In this document: positions 54,118 through 62,552 of the stretch, piece by piece
Layout: each line of letters begins with the position of its first letter
Numbering within the stretch: the first letter of the stretch is position 1
DNA from: Streptomyces sp. NBC_00083
GTDB lineage: Bacteria > Actinomycetota > Actinomycetes > Streptomycetales > Streptomycetaceae
Direction: 5' to 3'
Length of the DNA stretch: 64,000 bases
Assembly (NCBI RefSeq): GCF_026343295.1
Contig: NZ_JAPELY010000001.1
Span: 372,001-436,000, forward strand
The notes under the pieces: generated by a model
Databases searched by the model: none
Told to the model about the DNA's origin: nothing
The model's input: the letters and a program-made list of their open reading frames with translations, nothing else
Position numbers and translations under genes: made by a program

Positions 54118-55269
54118 GTGTCGCTTTTTCCCCGCTCCTCTCGCCACGTCTCGCTCGCTGCCGCCGCGGGCGCCGCGCTGGTCTGCACGCTGACCCTCTC
54201 CGCCACACCGGCCGCCGCCGCGTCCGTCGAGACCTGGGACAAGGTCGCCCACTGCGAATCGACCGACAACTGGCAGGCCAACACCGGCAACGGGTACTAC
54301 GGCGGTCTGCAAATCTCCGCATCCACGTGGAACGCGTTCGGTGGTCAGGCGTATGCCGCCTATCCCCACCAGGCCACAAAAAAGCAGCAGATCCTCATAG
54401 CCGAGAAGATCCTGGCGGGACAGGGTGCCGGGGCATGGGCGTGCGCTCCCGGAACGGGGCTCGCCACCGACACCGCGGTGCCCTACCCGCAGGGCTACGA
54501 CCTGACGGGGGACGGGAAGGCGGATCTGATCGGGCTGGAGACGGATGGTTCGTTGACGCTTGCGGTGGGCACTGGTGACGGGTTCTCCAATTACCACACG
54601 ATTGCGACGGGGTTCGGTCTGCACACGAAGGCGGATCGTTTGAGTTATGTGGATGCGGATGGTGATGGGAAGGCGGATCTGATCGGTCTGGAGACGGACG
54701 GGTCGTTGACGTTGGCGACGGGTTCGGGGAATGGGTTTTCCAACTACCACACGATTTCGAGTGGTTATGGGAAGTTCGTGAACAACAGTCGTTTGAAGTT
54801 CGCGGATGTGACGGGTGATGGTAAGGCGGACATTCTCGCGGTGGAGGATGACGGGACTATCACGATGGGTGTGGGTACGGGGAATGGTTTCAAGGACTTC
54901 CACACGATTGCGTCGGGCTTCGGTGGTTACCTGACGGGGAGTCGGCTCAAGTTCGCGGATGTGACGGGGGACGGGAAGGCGGATCTGGTCGCTCTGGAGA
55001 CGAATGGTTCGCTGACGCTTGCGGCAAGCAATGGTGACGGGTTCTCCAACTACCACACGATTTCGAGTGGTTATGGCTCTTACGTCAATGACGACCGGCT
55101 GCGGCTGGGTGATGTGACGGGTGACGGGAAGGCCGATCTTCTCGCGGTGGAGAGCGATGGCACGCTGACGCTCGGGGTGGGTACGGGCAACGGTTTCAAG
55201 GACTTCCACAAGGTGGCCTCGGGCTTCGGCGGCTATGTGAACGACCACCGCCTCCAGCTCGCCGGCTGA
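54118..55269 (+). CDS. Secreted Rpf-like transglycosylase with FG-GAP-type repeat domain, 383 aa
   Basis: The signal peptide ends near AAAAS (~35). The Rpf-type domain (~36-115) carries ETWDKVAHCESTDNW (catalytic Glu 47) and GYYGGLQISASTWNAFGG, closely following RpfA of this window, but LysM is absent. The C-terminal ~257 residues are the five-repeat FG-GAP-type domain, identical to that of the NlpC/P60-like neighbour. The GTG start has AAAGG nine bases upstream. A muramidase-like and an endopeptidase-like enzyme sharing one targeting domain suggests coordinated cell-wall cleavage; this is inference. Confidence 0.88.
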   Translation: MSLFPRSSRHVSLAAAAGAALVCTLTLSATPAAAASVETWDKVAHCESTDNWQANTGNGYYGGLQISASTWNAFGGQAYAAYPHQATKKQQILIAEKILAGQGAGAWACAPGTGLATDTAVPYPQGYDLTGDGKADLIGLETDGSLTLAVGTGDGFSNYHTIATGFGLHTKADRLSYVDADGDGKADLIGLETDGSLTLATGSGNGFSNYHTISSGYGKFVNNSRLKFADVTGDGKADILAVEDDGTITMGVGTGNGFKDFHTIASGFGGYLTGSRLKFADVTGDGKADLVALETNGSLTLAASNGDGFSNYHTISSGYGSYVNDDRLRLGDVTGDGKADLLAVESDGTLTLGVGTGNGFKDFHKVASGFGGYVNDHRLQLAG

Positions 55270-55273
55270 ACCG
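54497..55273 (+). repeat. 777-bp direct repeat, copy 2
   Basis: Second copy of 53215-53991. Because flanks differ and about ten positions differ, it is not a simple assembly duplicate. Encoded residues are identical. Confidence 0.97.
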
Positions 55274-55290
55274 CGGGCAGCGACAGCGAA

Positions 55291-55321
55291 GAGGCCGGCG
55301 CCCCGTCAGGGCGTCGGCCTC
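55291..55321 (+). terminator. Hairpin after the Rpf-like repeat gene
   Basis: GAGGCCGGCGCCC / GGGCGTCGGCCTC, 13 pairs with one wobble and a five-base loop, 21 bp past the stop. Confidence 0.65.
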
Positions 55322-55380
55322 GGGCACGTCCGCCATCCGGTACGCCGCGACCGTGCGGCGACCATGTGCGGAAGGCGGGC

Positions 55381-55821
55381 TCAGTCCGTCTCGTTCGACC
55401 GCCGGTCCTTGAACCGCGGCCACCGGTGCGCCGCGTGCACCGCGTTGACCGCGACGATGCCGCACCACGTCACGACCAGGCCCTTGAGCCCGCCTTGGAC
55501 CCCGCCGATCGCGGAGAGCGGCACCGCCAGGATCAGGGAGATCATGGCGAAGCCGAAGCGTTCGCCGAAGTGGCTGTCGCCGTCGCGGGCCGGCCGGCCG
55601 CCGCGGGCCACGACCATCTGCTGCTCGGCCAGTTGGCGCCGCACCCGGCGGTCCACCGAGCCGTCGACCCGCTGCTCGACCTTCTCCAGGAAGGAGTCGA
55701 CCAGCGCCGACTCGTAGTCGGGGCCGAGCTCCCTGCGGGCGTGGAGGGTGGCGTCCAGTTCCTTCTTGAGCTCGGGGTCCTTCAGCAGACTGGACCGGGG
55801 CTCGGTGTCACGGGCATCCAT
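55381..55821 (-). CDS. Small membrane protein, 146 aa
   Basis: The cytoplasmic helical N-terminal half (LLKDPELKKELDATLHARRE, YESALVDSFLEKVEQRVDGS) leads to two hydrophobic segments (~93-110 and ~115-132). I do not recognise a named family, although such proteins are common in Streptomyces. ATG 55821 overlaps the end of the permease gene by 14 bp, so they form one transcript. The first possible GTG (55830) adds only three residues. Confidence 0.82.
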   Translation of the reverse strand: MDARDTEPRSSLLKDPELKKELDATLHARRELGPDYESALVDSFLEKVEQRVDGSVDRRVRRQLAEQQMVVARGGRPARDGDSHFGERFGFAMISLILAVPLSAIGGVQGGLKGLVVTWCGIVAVNAVHAAHRWPRFKDRRSNETD

Positions 55822-57277
55822 GCCGTTCACGGTACGGAGCGCCGGCCTCCTCCACAGTGGGGGTACCCCCCGTATTGCGGCCCCGCCGCCCCACCGCGAA
55901 GTACAACCCCGCCGGCACTGCGAGGCCCACCAGCCAGGAGATGTCCGCGCCGCCGAGCGGGTCGACCAGGGGGCCGGTGTAGAAGCTCGTTGCCAGGAAC
56001 GGGAGTTGGGCCAGGACGCCGATGACGTACACCGCGAGCGCGTCCCAGCGCCACGCGCCGTAGCGGCCCCGCGCGTCGAACAGGGCGGGGACGTCGTAGC
56101 GCTCGCGGGAGATCAGGTAGTAGTCGACCAGGTTGACCGCCGACCACGGTGTGAAGAAGGTCAGCAGGAACAGCAGGAAGTCCTTGAACGAGGTCAGGAA
56201 CGAGTCCTTGCCCGCGAGCGCCACCGCCGTGCCGGCCAGCATGATGCCGCCGATGTAGAGCGCGCGGGCGCGCGGGCCGACCGTCCGGTGGCCCCGGAAC
56301 CCGCCGATGCCGGTCACCATCGACATGAACCCGCCGTAGGTGTTCAGGACGTTGATGGTGAGCTTGCCGAGCGCGATCGTGAAGTACAGGAACGAGGCGA
56401 TCAGGCCCGCGCCGCCGAGCCCGACGACGTACCCCACCTGGTCGTCCAGGAACGCGTCGCCCGCCGTCGCGGCCACCAGGACGCCGAAGGTCATCGACCA
56501 CTGCGAGCCGAGCGCCGAGCCCGCGAGGGTCCACCAGAACGTGGCGCGGGTGCTGGTCGTGCGGGGCAGATAGCGCGAGTAGTCCGCGACGTACGGGCCG
56601 AACGCGAGCTGCCACGACGCGGAGAGCGACATCGCGAGCAGGAACATCGGCAGGTGGAAGGCGCGGTCGTGCAGGACCGCCGTCAGGTCGATCCGGTCGA
56701 GCAGGCGGATGCCGAGGTAGACGAAGGCCAGCGCGCAGACCGCGCTCGCCACCCGGCCCAGCGCGTGGATGACCCGGTAGCCGATCGTCGCCGTCACCGC
56801 GGTGATCACGGCGAAGATCACGATGCCCGGGGTCTCGCCGAGATGGGTCAGCTCACCGACCGCCTGGCCCGCGAGCACCGTGCCGCTGGCGAAGAACCCG
56901 ACGTACATCACGATCACCAGGAGCAGCGGCACCACCGCGCCCTTCACGCCGAACTGGGCCCGCGAGGAGATCATCTGCGGCAGTCCGAGCCGCGGGCCCT
57001 GCGCCGAGTGCAGCGCCATCACGGCGCCGCCGACGAGGTTGCCGGCGACCAGGCCGATCAGCGACCAGAACGCGCCGCCGCCGAAGACCACCGCGAGGGC
57101 GCCCGTCACCACGGCGGTGATCTGGAGGTTGGCGCCGAGCCACAGTGTGAACTGGCTGAAGGCGGTGCCGTGGCGCTCGGCGTCCGGGACGAAGTCGATG
57201 GAGCGGCGCTCGACGAACAGCCCGTTCGGCCGTCCGTCGCGGTCGCCGGCTCCGGTGGGCTCGGGTGATGCGGCCAT
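55808..57277 (-). CDS. NCS1-family nucleobase/cation permease, 489 aa
   Basis: Twelve-helix transporter of the purine-cytosine permease type. Family features are a soluble N-terminus with RRSIDFVPDAERHGTAFSQF, then FTLWLGANLQ, QMISSRAQFGVKGAVVPLLL, and late FFTPWSAVNLVDYYLISRER. It imports a small nitrogenous compound, the exact one unknown. It is divergent (146 bp) from the ammonia-lyase-like gene, and this with the RpiR regulator suggests uptake and breakdown of one nitrogen source. Confidence 0.93.
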   Translation of the reverse strand: MAASPEPTGAGDRDGRPNGLFVERRSIDFVPDAERHGTAFSQFTLWLGANLQITAVVTGALAVVFGGGAFWSLIGLVAGNLVGGAVMALHSAQGPRLGLPQMISSRAQFGVKGAVVPLLLVIVMYVGFFASGTVLAGQAVGELTHLGETPGIVIFAVITAVTATIGYRVIHALGRVASAVCALAFVYLGIRLLDRIDLTAVLHDRAFHLPMFLLAMSLSASWQLAFGPYVADYSRYLPRTTSTRATFWWTLAGSALGSQWSMTFGVLVAATAGDAFLDDQVGYVVGLGGAGLIASFLYFTIALGKLTINVLNTYGGFMSMVTGIGGFRGHRTVGPRARALYIGGIMLAGTAVALAGKDSFLTSFKDFLLFLLTFFTPWSAVNLVDYYLISRERYDVPALFDARGRYGAWRWDALAVYVIGVLAQLPFLATSFYTGPLVDPLGGADISWLVGLAVPAGLYFAVGRRGRNTGGTPTVEEAGAPYRERHGCP

Positions 57278-57423
57278 GGTGAGGATGTGCTCCTTCGAGA
57301 CGAGGAGGCGTCCGGGCTTGCCCGGCTGTATATCGTCATGCAGAGTTCTGGGTGGCTGAATAATTTGTCAATGGTTCGCGCCGGAGCCATGCGTTCCGCG
57401 TCCCGAAATGGTGGTGTTCGCGC

Positions 57424-58989
57424 ATGTTGTCGTCCCACGACGTGGACGCCTTGACGGAGAAGTCCAGGGAGAAGTCCGAAGAGAAGTCCGAGGCGAGGTC
57501 CAGGGCGTCCCGGCCTTCGCCGGGGCCGGGAGCCCAAGGTGTCGTGCTCGACGGTGTGACCCTGGCCGTCGCCGACGTCGTGCGCCTCGCGGACGGCGCC
57601 GCACGGCCCGAGGCCGCCGCCGACGCGCTGCGGCGGGTCGAGCGCGCCTGGCACACCGCGCGCGAACTCGCCGCGTCCGGGCGGGTGTACGGCCGCTCCA
57701 CCGGCGTCGGCGCCAACCGCAACGAGGCCGTGCCGACCGAGGCCGCCGCCGGGCACGGCCTGCGCCTGCTGCGCAGCCACGCCGGGGCCATCGGCGATCC
57801 GCTGCCCGACCGCGAGGTCCGCGCCATGCTCGCGGTACGCGCCAACCAGCTGCTCGCGGGCGGCGCCGGACTGCGCCCCACCGTCGTCACCGCGCTGTGC
57901 GAGGCGCTCGGGGCCGGGGCGCAGCCCGTGGTCAACGAGTTCGGCTCGGTCGGCACCGGCGACATCGCCGCCCTCGCCCAGGTCGGCCTCGCGCTCGCCG
58001 GCGAACACCCCTGGCGTGGCGGGCCCGCGCCCGAGCCGCAGCCCCTCGACAACAACGACGCGCTCGCGCTCATCAGCTCCAACGCGCTCACCCTCGGCCA
58101 GGCCGCGCTCGCCCTCGACGAACTGCGCCGCCTGATCTCGGCCGCCGAGACCGTCGGCGCTCTCTCGCTGCTCGCCGTGGACGGGTCCTACGAGGCGTAC
58201 GCGGAGCCCGTGCACGCCGCGCGCCCGCACCCCGGGTCCCGTGCCACCGCCGCCCGGATGCGCGCGCTGCTCGGCGCCCCCGCGCGCCCCACCCCGCCGC
58301 TCGGCCGCATCCAGGACCCGTACGGCTTCCGCTGCCTGCCGCAGATCCACGGGCCCGCGCACGACGCCGCCGACGCCCTCGAAGCCGTCCTCGCGATCGA
58401 GGTCAACGCCGCCGCCGAAAACCCGCTGATCTCCCCGGACGACCTCGCCGCCTACCACCACGGCGGCTTCTACCTCGCCCAACTCGCCCTCGCGCTCGAC
58501 CACTTCAGGCTGTCGGTCACCCAGGTCGCGCGGCTCTCCACCTCGCGCCTCTCCGCGCTCAACGAGCCCGCGTACACCCGCCTCAAGCCCTTCCTCGCCG
58601 ACGCCGAGGCCGCCTCGTCGGGCGTGATGATCCTGGAGTACGCGGCCGGCGCCGCCCTCGGTGATCTGCGGGCCTTCGCCGCCCCGGCCTCGCTCGGCCA
58701 CGCTGTACTCTCTCGGGGCGTCGAGGAGCAGGCCAGCTTCGCCTCGCTCGCGGCCCGCCAGACCCTGCGGATCGGCGGGGCGCTGCGGCTGGTGGTGGGG
58801 TGCGAACTCGTTGCTGCGATAAGGGCGTTGCGCCAGCGCGGGCTGCGTCCGGACCCGGAGCTTCCGGTGGGACGGGCGTACGCGCTCGCCGACGCGGTGC
58901 TCGACGAGGATGTCACCGACCGGCCGCTGACCGACGACGTCGACCGGGCGGCCGCACTGCTCGACCGGTTCAAGGACGTGGACGTATGA
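57424..58989 (+). CDS. Aromatic amino acid/histidine ammonia-lyase homologue without ASG triad, 521 aa
   Basis: HAL/PAL-fold protein. Conserved landmarks are present: YGRSTGVGANRN (Tyr loop), NNDALALISSNALTLGQ, QDPYGFRCLPQIHGPAHDAA, EVNAAAENPLI and GVEEQASFASLA. However, the MIO cofactor region, normally GSVGASGDLAPLA, reads GSVGTGDIAALAQ. One residue is missing and neither Ala nor Ser of the triad remains. The enzyme therefore may not form MIO by the usual route. The first ~35 residues are extra and charged. It ends overlapping the regulator region and sits divergent from an NCS1 permease, 3.5 kb from hutU. The substrate is unknown. Confidence 0.88.
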   Translation: MLSSHDVDALTEKSREKSEEKSEARSRASRPSPGPGAQGVVLDGVTLAVADVVRLADGAARPEAAADALRRVERAWHTARELAASGRVYGRSTGVGANRNEAVPTEAAAGHGLRLLRSHAGAIGDPLPDREVRAMLAVRANQLLAGGAGLRPTVVTALCEALGAGAQPVVNEFGSVGTGDIAALAQVGLALAGEHPWRGGPAPEPQPLDNNDALALISSNALTLGQAALALDELRRLISAAETVGALSLLAVDGSYEAYAEPVHAARPHPGSRATAARMRALLGAPARPTPPLGRIQDPYGFRCLPQIHGPAHDAADALEAVLAIEVNAAAENPLISPDDLAAYHHGGFYLAQLALALDHFRLSVTQVARLSTSRLSALNEPAYTRLKPFLADAEAASSGVMILEYAAGAALGDLRAFAAPASLGHAVLSRGVEEQASFASLAARQTLRIGGALRLVVGCELVAAIRALRQRGLRPDPELPVGRAYALADAVLDEDVTDRPLTDDVDRAAALLDRFKDVDV

Positions 58990-59000
58990 AGGGGGACGGC

Positions 59001-59840
59001 ATGAGCGAAGGCCCTGCCGCACGGCTGCAACAGCTCTTCGAGGGGCGCCGGCTGACCCCGACCCAGCGGCGCATCGCCCACTGCATGGTGCGCCAGGCCT
59101 CCGACGTGCCGTTCCTGTCCAGCGTCGAGCTCGCCGAACTCGCCGGCGTCAGCCAGCCCTCGGTGACCCGGTTCGCCGTCGCGCTCGGCTTCGACGGCTA
59201 TCCGGCGCTCCGCCGTCATCTGCGCGAGGTGGCTCCGGCGCCGGCCGACACGGTGGCCGAGGCCTCGTACAACGAGTACCAGCAGGCGGTGCGGGCCGAG
59301 ATCGAGAACCTCCAGCACCTCGCGGCGCTGCTCGCCGACCCGGGGCCGGTCGAGGACGCGGGGCGCCTCCTCGCGGCGTCCCGGCCGCTGCCCGTGCTCG
59401 GGCTGCGCGCCGCCTCCTCGCAGGCGCGCGGGTTCGCCTACTTCGCGGCGAAGGTGCATCCCGATGTACGCCTCCTCGACGAGGGCGGCACGATGCTGGC
59501 CGACCGGATCGACGCGGCGCTGCGGGCGGGGGCGTCGGCGCTGCTGTGCTTCGCGCTGCCGCGCCATCCGAGGGAGGTCGTGGAGGCGCTCGCGTACGCG
59601 CAGTCGGTGGGGCTGACGGTGGTGACCGTCGCCGACTCCGCGTTCGCGCCGGTGGCCAAGTACAGCGATCTGCTGATTCCGGCGGCGGTCGGGACGGGGC
59701 TGGCCTTCGACACCGCGTGTGCGCCGATGCTGTTGGGGCGGGTGTTGCTGGAGGCCATGTGTGACGGGTTGCCCTACGCGCAGGCCCGCCTGGAGGAATT
59801 CGACGCGAAAGCCGCGTCCCGCGGCCTGTTCGTGGAGTAG
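59001..59840 (+). CDS. RpiR/MurR-family regulator with SIS domain, 279 aa
   Basis: The N-terminal HTH_6 domain (~12-80: LTPTQRRIAHCMVRQASDVP, SVELAELAGVSQPSVTRFAV) is joined to a sugar-isomerase-like SIS domain (~125-265: PLPVLGLRAASSQARGFAYF, DEGGTMLADRIDAALRAGAS, VVTVADSAFAPVAKYSDLLI). Such regulators sense phosphorylated sugars or amino-acid-derived ligands. I chose ATG 59001 with GGGGGA upstream; ATG 58986, overlapping the lyase stop as ATGA, is possible. It probably controls the lyase and the divergent permease. Confidence 0.9.
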   Translation: MSEGPAARLQQLFEGRRLTPTQRRIAHCMVRQASDVPFLSSVELAELAGVSQPSVTRFAVALGFDGYPALRRHLREVAPAPADTVAEASYNEYQQAVRAEIENLQHLAALLADPGPVEDAGRLLAASRPLPVLGLRAASSQARGFAYFAAKVHPDVRLLDEGGTMLADRIDAALRAGASALLCFALPRHPREVVEALAYAQSVGLTVVTVADSAFAPVAKYSDLLIPAAVGTGLAFDTACAPMLLGRVLLEAMCDGLPYAQARLEEFDAKAASRGLFVE

Positions 59841-60489
59841 CCCCGGCCCCGCCCGCCGGGGGTGACTGCCCGATGCCGGGTGCCCTACGTCTTTAGGGGC
59901 GCGGGGCTGTGCCGTTTGCGCGGCTCCGCCGCGGTGGGCGCGGGCCGTGGGCCCGACCCCGGGTGCCCTACGTCTTTAGGGGCGCGGGGAACTGCGCGAG
60001 ACGCGGGCACGGTCCGCAGACGAAAGCGGGGTTGCTGGGGCTCCGCCCCAGGCCCCGGGATGGCCCCACCCCACCCCTTCCCGAAACCCTCCGGGGGTTA
60101 TGAACGGCTGAGGTTCAGGACCTGGGGCTCTGCCCCAGACCCCGTTCGCGCCCGAAAGGCGCTCGTCCTCAAGCGCCGGACGGGCTGAGGGGGCGCTCGT
60201 CCTCAAACGCCGGACGGGCTGGAGACGCCGGATGGGCTGGAGACGCCGGACGGGCTGGCTATGCCGGACGGGCTGGAGATGCCGGGAACGGGCGCCCTGC
60301 CAAAAGGCGTGAGGACGCCGAGACCAGGCACCCTGCCCAAGGGCAGCCCACCAGGGGCGCGGGGAACTGCGCAGGGCGGGCTGAGGGGTGCGTGCCGGCC
60401 GGCATCGAGGGGTGGGCCCGCTCTCACCAAGCGCTCAGATTGGGTCGTTAACCTCCGCCCGGAGACGAACAAGCGCAGGGAGGTGCGAC
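59841..60489. repeat. Intergenic repeat block R5 with internal 18-bp tandem repeat
   Basis: 649 bp holding the R-element in the R1 direction. GGGTGCCCTAC occurs at ~59879 and ~59961, both followed by GTCTTTAGGGGCGCGGGG. The palindrome GGGGCTCCGCCCC is at ~60037, and CCCCACCCCACCCC at ~60065. CGTCCTCAAGCGCCGGAC is at ~60163 and again (CTCAAACGCC) at ~60198. Four 18-bp units of ACGCCGGACGGGCTGGAG type follow (60207-60278). Another GGGGCGCGGGGAACTGCGC lies at ~60355. From ~60440 the sequence is unique. Confidence 0.85.
60207..60278. repeat. 18-bp tandem repeat, four units, inside R5
   Basis: The units differ by one to two bases: ACGCCGGACGGGCTGGAG, then ATGGGCTGGAG, GGGCTGGCT and ATGCCGG variants. 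It appears to be an expansion of the final segment of the R-element. Confidence 0.85.
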
Positions 60490-61056
60490 GTGGGTCGCGG
60501 AGGGCAGGCGCTGGCGCGCGTGGCGGTGGTCGTACGGGCCGGAGCGGCCCCACTCTGGTGGCTGGGGCTGACCGCCGCCGCCCTGGGGGCCGCGCTCCCC
60601 GTGAGCCTCACCGGCCGCCGGATCGGGCTGCTCGCGGGCGCCGCCGCGTTCGTCGTCGCCGCGGCCGTCGTCCCGCTGGCCCGGCGCCGCCGCTACGCGC
60701 ACTTCGCCGAGGCCGCCTCGCGCGCCGCCAAGGCCGACTTCCTCCAGGACCGCGCCGTCACCGTCCGCACCTGGCGGCGCGCCCGGCGCTGGTGGCTGCT
60801 GCTCGCCTTCCTCGCCGCTGCCGCGTCCTGCCTCGCGCTGCCCGGCGCGGCCGGCCTCCTGATGGCGGGTGCGGGCGCCGGACTCTGGCTCAAGGCCACG
60901 TGGCTCGGCCGTCTGGAGCGTACGGCCGACGCGCTGCTCTGGGTCCGTACGGACTGGGTGCCCCGGGGCGCACCGGTGGGCGGGGCGGTGCGCGGCTTCC
61001 GGGCGACCGGCCTCGGCGCCGGGGACGCGGCGCCCGGCGGATCCCGCCGCCGCTGA
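60490..61056 (+). CDS. Hypothetical membrane protein, 188 aa
   Basis: It has four hydrophobic segments in two pairs (~15-35, 40-60; ~100-120, 122-145) separated by a charged cytoplasmic stretch (YAHFAEAASRAAKADFLQDR, VRTWRRARRWW). No family is recognised. The GTG start has GGGAGG with six-base spacing. It converges on the decarboxylase gene (34 bp). Confidence 0.82.
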   Translation: MGRGGQALARVAVVVRAGAAPLWWLGLTAAALGAALPVSLTGRRIGLLAGAAAFVVAAAVVPLARRRRYAHFAEAASRAAKADFLQDRAVTVRTWRRARRWWLLLAFLAAAASCLALPGAAGLLMAGAGAGLWLKATWLGRLERTADALLWVRTDWVPRGAPVGGAVRGFRATGLGAGDAAPGGSRRR

Positions 61057-61090
61057 GCCACCCGCCCCCGCATCCCGCACGGGCCCGCGC

Positions 61091-62437
61091 TCAGAGCAGC
61101 GCGTCCGTGTGGTCGCCGCCCGCCTCCGCCACCAGCTCCGCCACCGGCTGCGGGCTGCGTACCGTCGCGAAGCGCACGCCGTCGGGTTCCGCCGTGAAGC
61201 CGTAAACGCCGGGCCGGACAAGGGAGTTGTACGAGTAGTGGTGGGCGAAGTAGTACGCCCCGGTGTCGAGCACCGCCGTGTGGTCGCCCTGTTCGAGCAG
61301 CGGCAGCGGCCGGTTCTCGGCGAGCAGGTCACCGGCGAAGCAGGCCGGCCCCGCGACGTCCTGTGCGACGGCGGGCCCCGGCTTGGGGCGGCCCTTCGCG
61401 TCGTACGCCTCGATCCTGAGCGGCCAGGACGCGGGCGCGTACACGGTGCGGGCGGCGATCTGCACGCCGGCGTGGGTGACCGCGATGGGCCGGCCGCCCG
61501 AACGCTTGGCGTACTCGACCCGCGCGAGCACCGTGCCGTGCTTGGCCAGCGATGAGCGGCCGAACTCCGTCACCAGCGCGTACCGCCCGTCGAACAGGCC
61601 GGGCACCGTCTCCTTGAGGACGCGCGCGTACGTGGCGTACGTGGGGGTCTCCTCGTCCGAGCCGAAGTTGACCGGGAGCCCGCCGCCGATGTCGAGGGTG
61701 TCGACCTGGCGCCGGCCCACCGCCGCGTTGATCTCCTCGGCGAGTTCGTAGGCGGCCAGGACCCCTTGCGCCATGAGGGGGAGCGCCACGCCCTGCGAGC
61801 CGGTGTGGGTGTGCAGCCGGGTCAGCCAGGGGCGCGCCGCGTACGCCTTGACGACCCAGTCGCGGGCGCCGTCGTCGAGGAGCGCGACCCCGAACTTCGA
61901 CGTCGCGGTCGCCGTGGACAGCGCGTCGATCGACCCCGCGCCCACCTGCGGGTTGACGCGGAGCCCGAGCGGCGAGGAGGTGTCCGCCGACGCCACGAGC
62001 GCGTCCAGGCGGGCCAGCTCCTGCGGGTTGTCCGCGTTGACGGCGATCCCCAGCGCGAGCGCCTCGCGCAGCTCGGCCGGGGTCTTGGCGGGGGAGTCGA
62101 GCACCGTGGCGGTGGGGTCGACCCCGGCGGCCCGCGCGAGCGCCAGTTCGCCGGGGCTCGCGACCTCGGCGCCCAGGCCCTCGGCGCGCAGCAGGCGCAG
62201 CACCGGGACGAGCGGGCAGGCCTTCACGGCGAAGGCGTGCAGCACCGGCGCGTCGGTGACCTCGGCGAACGCGGCGCGCAGGGCGGCGGCGCCGGCGCGG
62301 ATGCCGGTGATGTCGAGGAGGGCGACGATGGGGTCGTCGGGCCCGGTGAGGCCCTGCTCCACCGCGGCCCGCACGGCCTGTGCGCGACGCTCGGCCGCGG
62401 CGGCCCCGGCCGTGGGGGACGTTGCCTGGGAACTCAT
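61091..62437 (-). CDS. PLP-dependent decarboxylase, diaminopimelate/ornithine decarboxylase fold type III, 448 aa
   Basis: Alanine-racemase-fold TIM barrel plus beta-barrel enzyme. The PLP Lys is in HAFAVKACP (~72), followed by GAEVASPGELALAR, SKFGVAL, LHTHTGSQG, the phosphate-binding LDIGGGLPVNF, and the late GPACFAGDLL with the conserved Cys-x-x-x-Asp and GAYYFAHHYSYNS. These are those of LysA-type enzymes. The divergence from canonical LysA (EYTF/GRY details) leaves the substrate open: diaminopimelate, ornithine, arginine or an amino-acid-like natural product precursor. It is divergent from hutU. Confidence 0.88.
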   Translation of the reverse strand: MSSQATSPTAGAAAAERRAQAVRAAVEQGLTGPDDPIVALLDITGIRAGAAALRAAFAEVTDAPVLHAFAVKACPLVPVLRLLRAEGLGAEVASPGELALARAAGVDPTATVLDSPAKTPAELREALALGIAVNADNPQELARLDALVASADTSSPLGLRVNPQVGAGSIDALSTATATSKFGVALLDDGARDWVVKAYAARPWLTRLHTHTGSQGVALPLMAQGVLAAYELAEEINAAVGRRQVDTLDIGGGLPVNFGSDEETPTYATYARVLKETVPGLFDGRYALVTEFGRSSLAKHGTVLARVEYAKRSGGRPIAVTHAGVQIAARTVYAPASWPLRIEAYDAKGRPKPGPAVAQDVAGPACFAGDLLAENRPLPLLEQGDHTAVLDTGAYYFAHHYSYNSLVRPGVYGFTAEPDGVRFATVRSPQPVAELVAEAGGDHTDALL

Positions 62438-62487
62438 GCGATCAAGCCAATCACCGGGAGGGCCGGAGCGCAGGGGCGCGTTACGTA

Positions 62488-62516
62488 TTGACTAGTTCTA
62501 TTCAGTGACCCAGGAT
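62488..62516 (+). promoter_or_regulatory. Candidate hutU promoter
   Basis: TTGACT, 17 bp, CAGGAT, 36 bp before the start codon. Confidence 0.4.
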
Positions 62517-62552
62517 GTGAATATCTGGATCAGGTCACGAGGAGGCATCGCC

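Noticed and set aside
53215..55273. Assembly duplication as explanation of the 777-bp repeat
   Set aside because: The flanks are entirely different, each copy sits in a distinct gene, and about ten differences are spread along it.
60203..60553. Minus-strand frame with SPSGVSSPSGV repeats
   Set aside because: It is the translation of the 18-bp tandem repeat in R5 and has no start signals.
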